Virus record (IMG/VR): IMGVR_UViG_3300044713_000003 | Location: 1 to 49,300 of that record | Strand: one strand, 5' to 3' | From: a virus | Length of the DNA stretch: 49,300 bases | Shown here: positions 38,860-47,042 of the stretch, piece by piece | How positions within the stretch are numbered: position 1 is the stretch's first letter | How the letters are laid out: each line of letters opens with the position of its first letter | The notes under the pieces: model-generated | Told to the model about the DNA's origin: nothing | The model's database searches: none | Seen by the model: the letters and a program-made list of their open reading frames with translations, nothing else | Position numbers and translations under genes: made by a program

Positions 38860-40321
38860 AGACTGATCTTGTTTGAACGAGACTTCGTTTTGTGTTTATT
38901 GCAGCATGTTGTTCAACGGCGCCAATAACAATTTGTTTGATTTGTTCAGGCGATGCATTAGGTTGCATAATGTTAATATCTCCAACGCTTATACTTGTTG
39001 AACCGCCCCCGCGTGAATAATCAGAAGCATGAGAACGCAAACCTTTATCGTAAGCATCAACAGACGAGCCAAACCAACTTCCGATTTTTCCGTTATGTAA
39101 AGCATCGGCAAATTGATCAACGTTAGTTGAACCTATTGCACCGCGATAATTGCGCTGAATGTTACGAATATAATCATTACCAAATTCATTCAAAGAACCG
39201 TAGGATTTGTAATCCGTCCCGTTGCCCCCAGGAACGTTTATACCTGCAAGATTATTCAACGATCTTGCCCCGCGATTTGAAAAATTACCAGTTTCCAACG
39301 CCCATTGCGCGAATATGATACTTGGATCAACTCCCAATTGCGCCCCAACTTGTGCAGCAAGTGTCCTAGCCTGTTGCGCTGTAGTGCCCGATCCTGCCCC
39401 GGAACCGGCCCCAGGTGCGTTTGTAGCGTCCCCGGATAGGCGATCATAAGCAATGCCGCCCAAACCGCCTATAGCGGCCCCTGCAAGCATTCCTTCAGGA
39501 CCGAAGAAAGAGCCAATCTTCGCCCCCGCTGCAACTCCCCCTACCAATCCAGGATTCTTAGCAACAAAATCAAACAACGGCATTGCTTTATCAAGAACCC
39601 ATCCGACAAGACTTAGAACTCTATCAATCAAAGGTTCAAGCTTGATTAGAATTGTTCCTATATCGACAAATATGTGCCAAACGTCTTTGAGTATTGGTAC
39701 AAGATAAGTTGAAAATTGCATAGACCATTTTGGAATATTCTTAATGATCCAATCATTAAGACCATGCAGAGTTTTAACGAAATCTCCACCGCCTAATGCT
39801 TGAAAGATATTTTTAGCAACACTAAAAGTAAAATATTTGAATTCGACTTCTAACCTAGTGAATTCAAACATAACATCCCTGATTTGTTTCATAGTACCTT
39901 CAAAATCACCGCCCAATCCACCGGCAAGTAATTTTTGATCTTTCTGCAATTGTTCGTAACGGGAATGTAATTCAGGATCAAAAGCAATTGCTTCTAAAGG
40001 TTGTCCAAGGGCATCTAATGCGATCTTTAATGATCTTGCTTGCTGAGTGTTTAAAAACATCCGTTGACCAAACAAACGATATTCTTGATCGGCCATTGCA
40101 ATCTTACCAATAGTGTCTACAATTGCACCGGAAGCAGCAATGAAAATTCCAGATGCAGCGGCCCCCCATTTAGCAAGATCGGTTCCCATTTCAAGGGTTG
40201 ATTTTGCAACCAATTTTTTTGCATCATTTAAGGTTTTTTCAAATTTAGAATATTGCGTCATGTTGGCATCAAAGCCAAGGCTAACAAGGTAGCTCTTTAA
40301 ACTCTTTATATCACCGGCCAT
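38852..40321 (-). CDS. Tail tape measure protein with embedded peptidoglycan hydrolase-like domain
   Basis: A 489-residue protein, short for a tape measure, starting at ATG 40321. N-terminal helices (LVSLGFDANMTQYSKFEKTL), a hydrophobic membrane-like middle (GLVGGVAAGAKIGSFFGPEG, LAGAAIGGLGGIAY) and, near residues 320-430, a glucosaminidase/transglycosylase-like domain (GVDPSIIFAQWALETGNFSN, SLNNLAGINVP). It sets tail length and may locally open the wall during injection. It overlaps the end of the frameshifted chaperone by 11 bases. Confidence 0.85.
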   Translation of the reverse strand: MAGDIKSLKSYLVSLGFDANMTQYSKFEKTLNDAKKLVAKSTLEMGTDLAKWGAAASGIFIAASGAIVDTIGKIAMADQEYRLFGQRMFLNTQQARSLKIALDALGQPLEAIAFDPELHSRYEQLQKDQKLLAGGLGGDFEGTMKQIRDVMFEFTRLEVEFKYFTFSVAKNIFQALGGGDFVKTLHGLNDWIIKNIPKWSMQFSTYLVPILKDVWHIFVDIGTILIKLEPLIDRVLSLVGWVLDKAMPLFDFVAKNPGLVGGVAAGAKIGSFFGPEGMLAGAAIGGLGGIAYDRLSGDATNAPGAGSGAGSGTTAQQARTLAAQVGAQLGVDPSIIFAQWALETGNFSNRGARSLNNLAGINVPGGNGTDYKSYGSLNEFGNDYIRNIQRNYRGAIGSTNVDQFADALHNGKIGSWFGSSVDAYDKGLRSHASDYSRGGGSTSISVGDINIMQPNASPEQIKQIVIGAVEQHAAINTKRSLVQTRSVYA

Positions 40322-40550
40322 TGTTAACCCGCCATTCTTCAAACCGTAACTTGTTTATTGCTTGAATGTCGAGTATTTCATGCGCGATCAACAAATCCTC
40401 AAATGTATAGGTTCCGTCGATTGCTTCGTGTTGCTTCCACATTCCAGCGGCAACAGGCCGGTAAAGATAATTATCAATCGTCGGAAATGGAATATCTTCA
40501 AATCCAACGTTGTCTACTTCGTATTTCCGAATCCCCCGTTTAGAAAAAAA
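40311..40550 (-). CDS. Tail assembly chaperone, frameshifted C-terminal extension (GT-like)
   Basis: Around the T7 run at 40544-40550 the zero-frame chaperone reads CCT TTT TTT CTA; a -1 slip on T-TTT-TTT leads into an open frame encoding RGIRKYEVDNVGFEDIPF and continuing about 75 residues to a stop at 40311. This extension has no start codon of its own, reads as real protein (HEAIDGTYTFEDLLIAHEIL), and ends inside the tape-measure start. It is the classic G / G-T arrangement found between tail tube and tape measure genes. Confidence 0.85.
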   Translation of the reverse strand, partial: FFSKRGIRKYEVDNVGFEDIPFPTIDNYLYRPVAAGMWKQHEAIDGTYTFEDLLIAHEILDIQAINKLRFEEWRVNNGR

Positions 40551-40984
40551 GGGGTTAGGTTACCTACAAGGGATTCTTTGGTTAGTTTTGCAACGGCTTG
40601 AATATCGGTTGACAAATTGAAATCGTTGAATCTTCCGTCTGCCCTTAGTACCGGAACAACAGCTTCTTCAGTACCAACCAACTTGTACTCACCGCAAACA
40701 CCCAGGGCAAGTTTTTGAACTTCAACGAACAACTTCTTTTCCGAATTCATCAACAAAAATTGCACCGCTGTATCTGCAATAGATGTTGCCGCTTCAATGC
40801 GTTGTTCGTCTGTTAATTCAACTGGTGTTGAATCTGGTGTTGAATCATTGCCAGAATCGGCTATTGCTTTTCGCATGGCATCCATAAGCTTAAACAAAAG
40901 CCATGATCCATCGTCAGAAATCATTTTTCCAATTTGGTAAGTCTTATCACCAATTGGAACGTCTTTGATCTTTTCGAGTTTCAT
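40514..40984 (-). CDS. Tail assembly chaperone (G-like, zero-frame product)
   Basis: A 156-residue protein upstream of the tape measure gene. Helical, with RIEAATSIADTAVQFLLMNS and KKLFVEVQKLALGV in the middle; ends NLTPFFLNGGFGNTK when no frameshift occurs. A fraction of ribosomes is expected to shift at 40544-40550 to make the longer form. The two forms together coat the tape measure while the tube is built. Confidence 0.82.
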   Translation of the reverse strand: MKLEKIKDVPIGDKTYQIGKMISDDGSWLLFKLMDAMRKAIADSGNDSTPDSTPVELTDEQRIEAATSIADTAVQFLLMNSEKKLFVEVQKLALGVCGEYKLVGTEEAVVPVLRADGRFNDFNLSTDIQAVAKLTKESLVGNLTPFFLNGGFGNTK

Positions 40985-40995
40985 TGTGCCTTTCG

Positions 40996-41110
40996 CAGTA
41001 ACGAAGTAACCGGCCTACAGCTTGAACGTTGCTAACTTCAGCAATCAGGGTATTTCGGGGTTACTGGTTTCCGGTCCTACTTCAAACCCTTTTTCGATAC
41101 TTCGTTACTG
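40996..41110 (-). repeat. Inverted repeat spanning the tail tube / chaperone gap
   Basis: CAGTAACGAAGTA (40996-41008) and TACTTCGTTACTG (41098-41110) are exact 13-bp complements, 89 bases apart; one arm overlaps the tail tube stop codon and the other lies just upstream of the chaperone ribosome site. Inside are further complementary pieces (AAGTAACCGG and CCGGTCCTACTT). It likely forms an RNA structure that lowers or times chaperone expression. Confidence 0.65.
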
Positions 41111-41590
41111 ATTAATCAAATTTGCAGCAAGCAACACCCATGTAACTTTTCCGGGGTTCCCTTCATAAGTCTTATCAGGTACCTTTGTAGGAATCAAGCC
41201 GGTTGCTGTATGCTTTGATCCGTCAACGGCGTTACTCATGGAAAGAGCAGAACCGGCCCATTGTGCAATTCCGCCGTTCGTTGCTTGCTGAACATGCAAG
41301 TTATGCCAATACAGCAAAAATTTGTGAAAAATACTCGTTTGCTGTACTTCAATGGTTATCCTGCCGCCATTACCCGCAATGAATCCAGGCACGTTTGTAC
41401 CATCCGCAACAACGTCCATAACTCCATGATCGGTTGTGTTTTCGACAACGATCTTTCCAGCACCAATTTGACCGGCAAAAGCAAAGGCCCCTGCCAATGG
41501 CGAAGTCATTGCTCCGCTCAAATCTTTGAAGCTGTAAGTTGTGCCAATGCCTGAAAACAAAGAAGCAAAAGGATTAGCTAACGTTGCCAT
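41105..41590 (-). CDS. Tail tube protein
   Basis: A 161-residue protein starting at ATG 41590 (GGGGG upstream), directly after the sheath gene. FSGIGTTYSFKDLSGAMTSP, VDGSKHTATGLIPTKVPDKT and VTWVLLAANLIN follow the pattern of contractile-tail tube proteins. It stacks as hexamers to form the DNA channel. Confidence 0.82.
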   Translation of the reverse strand: MATLANPFASLFSGIGTTYSFKDLSGAMTSPLAGAFAFAGQIGAGKIVVENTTDHGVMDVVADGTNVPGFIAGNGGRITIEVQQTSIFHKFLLYWHNLHVQQATNGGIAQWAGSALSMSNAVDGSKHTATGLIPTKVPDKTYEGNPGKVTWVLLAANLINQ

Positions 41591-41601
41591 AAAACCCCCT
41601 G

Positions 41602-43206
41602 TTATTGCTGAACTTGAACAGCAATGATAATTTGTTGAACGGCATTGGTTTGAATTACAGCACAATAGATTGGCGCAGATGCCCTAAAGGCTGGTGTTGG
41701 AATTTGAGAATAAGAAGGCGATACATTCAAAAATCCATTCGGCAATGAGTTACCAGCTTGTAAAGCAATTGTTGCACCCGAACCACTTCCAAATTGAATT
41801 GTTTTGCCGGTCCAAATTCCAGGTGAAAGAAATCCTCTTGCAACGGATGGGCCGCAACCGTCAACATTTTCAGCATGAATTAAAACGGCTTGCCCCGAAT
41901 CGTTCTGACCAACTGCGTTATACATTGCAAGAGCGTTTGCGCCAGCAAATTGAATATCGGCAACCAACATATCCAGGCCCAAAATGTTATCAAAATATTG
42001 TCCCGAACCTGTAATGCCGGTTTGATACGAATTGAACGATCCGCCGAAATTGCCGTACACATTGCCATAATTACTACCAATGGTATTATATTGCAATTGA
42101 GTTATAGGTTCAATTACCATCCCTATAAGATTTTTGTTGGTCAAGGTAAAATAACTGTTATTGAATCCAGTATTCAACCCCATCGCAAGGCCCATCAAAC
42201 CAGCGGCCATGTAAGTGTTATTAGGGGCATTGTTAAATGCTGTTGATACACCGCTTGCAGTTGCAGTTGCATTAACTGACATAACACCGGCAGTTCCAAC
42301 AATACTAAGCAGTGTCGCTCCAAGCGGAATACCGGCCCCCACAACGCCCTGCCCCGCAACAACACCAGTTGCAGAAGTAAGCGTTATATTAGGCGATCCG
42401 TTGATTGTTGAAATAGTCGTTGTTGCAACAGTTTGAACAGTTGTGTAAACACCTTGATAGCGATTATAATTACCCGCTTTCAAAGTAGAAAAAATATTTC
42501 CAGGTGTTCCGTTTAATGCGCTTGTGCTAGAAGTCTGCCAAAATACTTGACATACAGGTGTTGCAGTTTGCGCCCATTCAGTTAGAGCTATATTATCCCC
42601 ATCTGCCGCCGCTGTTGCGGTAACAAGATACCACGAAGGATTAACAATGCGGCAAGCTTGAACAGCTTGTAAACAGGTTTCCCCAAGACTAGAAACGCTA
42701 ATTGTTAAACCAGTTCCACTACCGCTTGACGTTGTTGCTAATCCAGACGCAACAGTTGCTCCGGTTCCCTGTTGAACAACGGTCAATGCACTTGGAATTC
42801 CGCCGCTTTCTGCCGAAACTTTAAAAATAGAATCTGGAACAGAAGTTATATAAACCAAATCTCCAAGAGCATAACCCGTTCCAGCAACATCAATACTAAA
42901 TCCATTGATTGCTGTTAAGTCTTGCCGCCCAATTGAAAGAAAGTAAGGATTAGAAGAAGCATTCAAAAATTGTTGTGCTGCAAGATATTCAGGAGAATTA
43001 GGCGAAAATCCATAAGCAATCATTTGAGCAAGAATTGTATTTCCACCAGAAAAAGCAACAACGCGGCCCCCAGGACCATAAGAAGGAATTGTTGAGGAAG
43101 TACCTACAATCAAAGCCTGATTGAATTCCGGGGGCGCAACCGCTTGAGGTTGAATCTGAACAGTTACATCAACTAAGTTTGAAAGCGGAAGTGTTGACGT
43201 TGCCAT
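41602..43206 (-). CDS. Tail sheath protein (DUF3383 type) with inserted domains
   Basis: A 534-residue sheath protein. The N-terminal IQPQAVAPPEFNQALIVGTS, PEYLAAQQFLNASSNPYFLS and C-terminal MLVADIQFAGANALAMYNAV with IPTPAFRASAPIYC are typical of this sheath family. It contracts to drive the tube through the envelope. Two extra beta segments appear: about residues 100-172 (GTGYALGDLVYI, GSGTGLTISV) and 262-326 (VAGQGVVGAGIPLGATLLSI), the latter shared with two neighbouring proteins. Confidence 0.9.
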   Translation of the reverse strand: MATSTLPLSNLVDVTVQIQPQAVAPPEFNQALIVGTSSTIPSYGPGGRVVAFSGGNTILAQMIAYGFSPNSPEYLAAQQFLNASSNPYFLSIGRQDLTAINGFSIDVAGTGYALGDLVYITSVPDSIFKVSAESGGIPSALTVVQQGTGATVASGLATTSSGSGTGLTISVSSLGETCLQAVQACRIVNPSWYLVTATAAADGDNIALTEWAQTATPVCQVFWQTSSTSALNGTPGNIFSTLKAGNYNRYQGVYTTVQTVATTTISTINGSPNITLTSATGVVAGQGVVGAGIPLGATLLSIVGTAGVMSVNATATASGVSTAFNNAPNNTYMAAGLMGLAMGLNTGFNNSYFTLTNKNLIGMVIEPITQLQYNTIGSNYGNVYGNFGGSFNSYQTGITGSGQYFDNILGLDMLVADIQFAGANALAMYNAVGQNDSGQAVLIHAENVDGCGPSVARGFLSPGIWTGKTIQFGSGSGATIALQAGNSLPNGFLNVSPSYSQIPTPAFRASAPIYCAVIQTNAVQQIIIAVQVQQ

Positions 43207-43208
43207 TT

Positions 43209-44036
43209 CTAAACCCCCTGAATAGTTTCGCTAAAATTCCGATTGTCACTAGTCGATCCAATAACAGGAATACTTGCAACTCGAATAACTGTTATTGATT
43301 CGCAAACTTCTTCGTTAAAATCTGCCGCGAAATCCCAACGTTCCCACCATTGCCCTTCGTACAATTCCGGGTTGCGAACCGGAGTACCCAAATCAGGCAT
43401 TAGGTACAACTTAGACGCTGCAAGCGTATCATGCGGAAAATCTTCAAGCAACATTGAACTAATCAAGCGCAAAGAGTCACAAGCATTAGGGCCGTAAGCA
43501 ACAAAAGCAACGCGCCATTGCCTTGTATAACTACGATTCTTTAATATCTGCTTATCATTGTTTGGATCAATTTTTGTATATTGATCCCTTACGTTATAGG
43601 TTGTCGGATCAAGAACGCAACGAATAAACAACGTATCGTCGGTTATTGCAAACCCAGGTGATCCTTTTTGCGGCCATGAATTACGAACTCTTGTGTTAGC
43701 ATTTGGATCATAGAAAGAAACTTGTTCCGTTGCTGTTCCTGTTGCTTCGTTTGACAACGTAATTAATAAGTTTGTACCTTCACCGGCCAAAGAAAGAATT
43801 GTTGTGCCGAAAGGAATGTTGTTACCAGAAGCGATAAATCCAGGGGCGATATTGGAAACGATCAAAGGTGTTGAAATGATAGCATTGTCTATAAGAACAT
43901 TACACAATAATTGTAAGTCTGCCACAACTCCTAATATCTGAGTTATAAGCAATTGAAAGATTGTATTCATCTGCGAATCTGTTAAAGCAGAAGAAGTTTG
44001 AACTTGCCCGTTTTGAAATATCGTTATTGTAGGCAT
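43209..44036 (-). CDS. Neck / tail terminator protein with inserted domain
   Basis: A 275-residue protein upstream of the sheath. The frame YVRDQ-type region (RSYTRQWRVAFVAYGPNACD) and PELYEGQWWERWDFAADFNE resemble gp12-like neck terminator proteins that cap the sheath. Residues about 51-109 (FIASGNNIPFGTTILSLAGE and ITLSNEATGTATEQVSFYD) are an insertion of the same beta motif found in the sheath and in the DUF4054 protein. Confidence 0.7.
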   Translation of the reverse strand: MPTITIFQNGQVQTSSALTDSQMNTIFQLLITQILGVVADLQLLCNVLIDNAIISTPLIVSNIAPGFIASGNNIPFGTTILSLAGEGTNLLITLSNEATGTATEQVSFYDPNANTRVRNSWPQKGSPGFAITDDTLFIRCVLDPTTYNVRDQYTKIDPNNDKQILKNRSYTRQWRVAFVAYGPNACDSLRLISSMLLEDFPHDTLAASKLYLMPDLGTPVRNPELYEGQWWERWDFAADFNEEVCESITVIRVASIPVIGSTSDNRNFSETIQGV

Positions 44037-44037
44037 T

Positions 44038-44283
44038 TTATTTCACCACACTTTTAATTTCACCGCCATATTTAGCTAATAGGCGTTTAGCTTCATTTTC
44101 GTTAGTTCCTTCGTAAGTTACTCCTTCTCCGTTTGGCAACCAATGTTGCCAAAATTTTTGCTTTTTAGTATTTCTTCCTTGCTTCATAAAACCTTGCTTT
44201 TGTAAATCAGCAAATCTATCTAATGGAGATACGCCATCCATCGCAACAGCGTACAAATTGTTTACCAATTTTTGATGATCCAT
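44038..44283 (-). CDS. Unknown small protein, head-tail region
   Basis: An 81-residue basic protein overlapping the previous stop (TGATG). Contains FADLQKQGFMKQGRNTKKQK and a helical end ENEAKRLLAKYGGEIKSVV. Probably a neck or head-tail accessory protein from its position. Confidence 0.6.
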   Translation of the reverse strand: MDHQKLVNNLYAVAMDGVSPLDRFADLQKQGFMKQGRNTKKQKFWQHWLPNGEGVTYEGTNENEAKRLLAKYGGEIKSVVK

Positions 44284-44657
44284 CACTGACCACTCTTTCT
44301 AACACCAATTGCCTTATAGTAACCAAAATCTTCCCAGGGGAACACCTTAACAATACGATAAATTTGATTCTGCCATGTAATCAAATCGCTTATTCCTGCG
44401 TTCGGGTCTGTTGGGCCGTCTGTATGAGTTTCATAAATAACTTGTTCGGAATGAAAACTCATAGCGCCTTTGACGCGATCCCCTTCAGGAACTTGTTCTA
44501 ATTCTTCAGGTGTTGAAGGTTGAACAATTCCAAACCAATTAATCGACTCGGTGTTATTAATCCAATTGCCCAATTGCCATGATCCGCCGTTAGATCTTGT
44601 AACAGTCAAGGCTTGTGCGAAATCAGGATCACTTACAATTGAAGCAAGATTGATCAT
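44283..44657 (-). CDS. Head-tail connector / neck protein
   Basis: A 124-residue beta-rich protein (TRSNGGSWQLGNWINNTESI, EQVIYETHTDGP, WQNQIYRIVKVFPWEDFGYY), the pattern of small head-closure proteins such as the gp16-like or gp10-like families. Coupled to the genes on both sides. The exact family is not assigned. Confidence 0.6.
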   Translation of the reverse strand: MINLASIVSDPDFAQALTVTRSNGGSWQLGNWINNTESINWFGIVQPSTPEELEQVPEGDRVKGAMSFHSEQVIYETHTDGPTDPNAGISDLITWQNQIYRIVKVFPWEDFGYYKAIGVRKSGQ

Positions 44658-44860
44658 CGTTCTTGTGACTCCAAAAGCAACTTACCGCAAGGTTCGCAGT
44701 AAGTAACACGATGTTTACTTACACCAGTACAACTTAATCTTTTTGGAATTTCGGCGTAATCAACCATCATTAAAGCATTAATAAGAATAGGTTGATCACA
44801 TTCGTTACACACTTCGCCAGCAAAATAAACGGGCACAAAATGTAAATTACGTTCGTTCAC
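44654..44860 (-). CDS. Small zinc-ribbon-like protein among neck genes
   Basis: A 68-residue protein starting at GTG 44860 (GAGG upstream), overlapping the previous stop. Cys pairs in GEVCNECDQPI and YCEPCGKLL suggest a zinc ribbon. A Cys-rich mini-protein in the middle of head-tail genes is unusual; role unknown. Confidence 0.65.
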   Translation of the reverse strand: MNERNLHFVPVYFAGEVCNECDQPILINALMMVDYAEIPKRLSCTGVSKHRVTYCEPCGKLLLESQER

Positions 44861-45438
44861 TTCATTTCCTCAACATGAGTAATTGCTCTTCGCATTTCCC
44901 CCTTATCAATCAAAGGCGTATTAATACCGTCTAGTTCAGTTGTTCCATACAAAGGCATATGTTCGTCAACAGAATTCAACACTTTCAATGCCTTTCTTAA
45001 CCTTTGCCCTGTTAACTTTGAAAGCTTGCGTTTTATTGTTTCGGGTGAATTTTGCCGCCATCCGTTTCTAGGATCAACAAACCATTTCTTAGCGCCGTTT
45101 GCCCCCAGGGTTCCAACCTTTTTCAACATTTCTAAAGCTAGTTTATTTTGACCGTCTAACACTAACCCCGCCGCTTCGTGTAATCCATCTTCAAGAACTT
45201 CGTGATTTGCTTCAATACTAGGTTCAATAACCGCCCTAGCTGGAATTTTACGAAGCGGAGAACCGTTAGTATGAACAAAAAGCAATGCAGCGTTGGTTAT
45301 CGATTCGCCTTTGCGGAGTGTTTCCGCTTCAGGAATGCCTACAAATACTTTTGCATTTTCCAAGATTCCAATTGCTTCTTTAATGAAAGAAGCATCGCCA
45401 CTTTCGGTAACTGTTAGTGTTGGATTCAAGGCCACCAT
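44857..45438 (-). CDS. Tail completion / neck protein, HK97 gp10- or Mu gpG-like
   Basis: A 193-residue protein. VFVGIPEAETLRKGESITNA, then LLFVHTNGSPLRKIPARAVI and the final NTPLIDKGEMRRAITHVEE match the virion-morphogenesis family that completes tails or necks (IPARPFL-type region and LIDTGEMRRAITY-type end). ATG 45438. Confidence 0.75.
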   Translation of the reverse strand: MVALNPTLTVTESGDASFIKEAIGILENAKVFVGIPEAETLRKGESITNAALLFVHTNGSPLRKIPARAVIEPSIEANHEVLEDGLHEAAGLVLDGQNKLALEMLKKVGTLGANGAKKWFVDPRNGWRQNSPETIKRKLSKLTGQRLRKALKVLNSVDEHMPLYGTTELDGINTPLIDKGEMRRAITHVEEMK

Positions 45439-45578
45439 TTATTAAGAATGTCAAAAGGCTTCAAAGGTTTCCAACCCCTTGACATTCTTATTCCGTTGAT
45501 CATTCGTCGTTCATACATTGCAATCAAATCTTCTTCAGTTGCAACGCCGTATGGTTCAATGTACAAGAGGAAAATCAT
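45426..45578 (-). CDS. Unknown 50-residue protein
   Basis: ATG 45578 overlaps the stop of the gene upstream, and its stop lies inside the next gene's start region. The sequence begins MIFLLYIEPYGVATEEDLIA and ends KPLKPFDILNKWWP. Well-coupled and protein-like; unknown role. Confidence 0.6.
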   Translation of the reverse strand: MIFLLYIEPYGVATEEDLIAMYERRMINGIRMSRGWKPLKPFDILNKWWP

Positions 45579-45715
45579 AACTCTTCGGGTGGGCATTCAT
45601 CTTCTAAATTGTCTTCATTTGCTTCTGTTCCGCATTCCTCACAAACGGTAACTGGTTCAGTAGGATCGTTACCACCAGCGGAAGTTGAAGGATAAAATTT
45701 CCATTGATGTTTCAT
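45575..45715 (-). CDS. Acidic Cys-containing 46-residue protein
   Basis: ATG 45715 has AGGAAAGGA upstream. Contains VCEECGTEANEDN with a Cys pair and a very acidic end. Stop overlaps the next ATG. Unknown function. Confidence 0.6.
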   Translation of the reverse strand: MKHQWKFYPSTSAGGNDPTEPVTVCEECGTEANEDNLEDECPPEEL

Positions 45716-45728
45716 TGTTTATCCTTTC

Positions 45729-46667
45729 CTAAAGTAACAACATTGGCCCCGAACCAATCGCCTTTGCGTAAGTAGCAAATTGTTGTCCAGGTAAAGTTAA
45801 TTGAAACGATCCCCAATCTTCCAAGCCTGTTATTACAGACATTCCTACCGAAACATCACCGGCACTCTTGGAAGTCTGAATTCCAATTGCCAATCCAGCG
45901 GCAACTACTTGACTTATGCTACTTCCCGAACCTTGAGCAAAGGAACGCAAAAACATGATGCAATTGTGGGCAATGTACCAACCCATTGCAACATACCACA
46001 ATTCGCACCATCTTACGGATTGAATGGAAGCAGAAGCAACATTAATAAAAGACTTCAAAATTGGTATTGGTACAAGCGGATTTGTATAAACTTGAAGTGT
46101 TTGAACTCCAGTCAACATTGTTGGATTGGAAATTGTCATTGAAGGATTACTACCAAATTGGACAAGTACATTAACACCATCGGCAGTTGCCGCTTGCGAA
46201 AGAGTTACTGTACTTCCAATAACATTCAATACAACCGATCCGCTTTGAATTCCAGGACCGCTGCAAGGTTGACCGTTCACAATCCCAACAGAACTTATTA
46301 CAACAATATTTATTCCACCGTTTTCAGTAATCGCTGTTGTTCTAATAGGTCCAGGCGTTAAACTGAGGATATTTGATCCCGCTACGATCCCCGGCCCTGC
46401 CACAAGTTGCCCCGCTGCCAGTCCCGCGACACTCGAAAGGTTGGATATTACCCCCGTAGTGCCGTCAAGCGTTCCTTGGACGTTTATAGGGGTTCCGGTA
46501 AATTGGGGATGATATGTGAGGAAATCGCTAACGGTATAAGGCGGATTACCACCAATAGCAACGTTAGAAGCGGAACCGGCAAGTGCCAGCAACGCAGAAG
46601 CTTCGCCGCTTCCATCGCCCCAACCGTATATTTGATTGATGAATTGATTTAAATCTTGATAGGCCAT
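45729..46667 (-). CDS. DUF4054 head-tail protein with large inserted beta region
   Basis: A 312-residue protein. The outer parts match DUF4054, a small head-completion protein: YTVSDFLTYHPQF near residue 50, then (after an insertion) WCELWYVAMGWYIAHNCIMF and LTLPGQQFATYAKAIGSGPM. Residues about 66-171 are an insert of two beta repeats (LAAGQLVAGPGIVAGSNILS; NGQPCSGPGIQSGSVVLNVI then VTLSQAATADGVNV). Usual family members are about half this length. ATG 46667 overlaps the previous stop. Confidence 0.78.
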   Translation of the reverse strand: MAYQDLNQFINQIYGWGDGSGEASALLALAGSASNVAIGGNPPYTVSDFLTYHPQFTGTPINVQGTLDGTTGVISNLSSVAGLAAGQLVAGPGIVAGSNILSLTPGPIRTTAITENGGINIVVISSVGIVNGQPCSGPGIQSGSVVLNVIGSTVTLSQAATADGVNVLVQFGSNPSMTISNPTMLTGVQTLQVYTNPLVPIPILKSFINVASASIQSVRWCELWYVAMGWYIAHNCIMFLRSFAQGSGSSISQVVAAGLAIGIQTSKSAGDVSVGMSVITGLEDWGSFQLTLPGQQFATYAKAIGSGPMLLL

Positions 46668-46972
46668 TATTTGCCTAACGTAAGACCCGCCGCCGATGCG
46701 CCCCAACCCATTGTTTTAGGTTCGTCAATCTTTGAATTCTTTGCCTTGTCTTTCTTCGATTCGCTCAAAACTTGAACAATCCGAATTGAACCATCGTCAA
46801 CAGCCAATGTAAACAAATCCTCTTTGGCAATCCAATCTGGAACAAGTTGAGGTTCAAAAGATGGATAAACACGAAATTCTTCTTTTACAATAGCGACCTT
46901 TTCACCCGTCTTTGCATTGTCAAGAATTTCATGTTGTTGGAAGTGGAACGATTTTCTGCAAATTATCTGCAT
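46667..46972 (-). CDS. Unknown protein downstream of the capsid gene
   Basis: A 101-residue protein with AAGGG upstream. Begins MQIICRKSFHFQQHEILDNA and contains FRVYPSFEPQLVPDWIAKED; the second half is Lys/Asp rich. Position between capsid and DUF4054 suggests a head-associated role. Coupled to the next gene by TAATG. Confidence 0.6.
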   Translation of the reverse strand: MQIICRKSFHFQQHEILDNAKTGEKVAIVKEEFRVYPSFEPQLVPDWIAKEDLFTLAVDDGSIRIVQVLSESKKDKAKNSKIDEPKTMGWGASAAGLTLGK

Positions 46973-46994
46973 TTGTTTTCCCTTTCATATGGTT

Positions 46995-47019
46995 AAGGGT
47001 GCGTAAATAACGCACCCTT
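46995..47019 (-). terminator. Hairpin between capsid and downstream genes
   Basis: AAGGGTGCGT (46995-47004) and ACGCACCCTT (47010-47019) form a perfect 10-bp stem with a 5-base loop. The minus strand lacks a T run after it (AACCATATG), so it probably gives partial termination or mRNA protection that keeps capsid expression above that of the downstream genes. Confidence 0.6.
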
Positions 47020-47042
47020 GTTTCTCTCGATTTCAGGATGGT

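Noticed and set aside
45443-45488. Inverted repeat AAGAATGTCAA / TTGACATTCTT as a terminator
   Set aside because: It is 11 bp long but lies wholly within the coding region of the 50-residue gene, with no T run; probably incidental.
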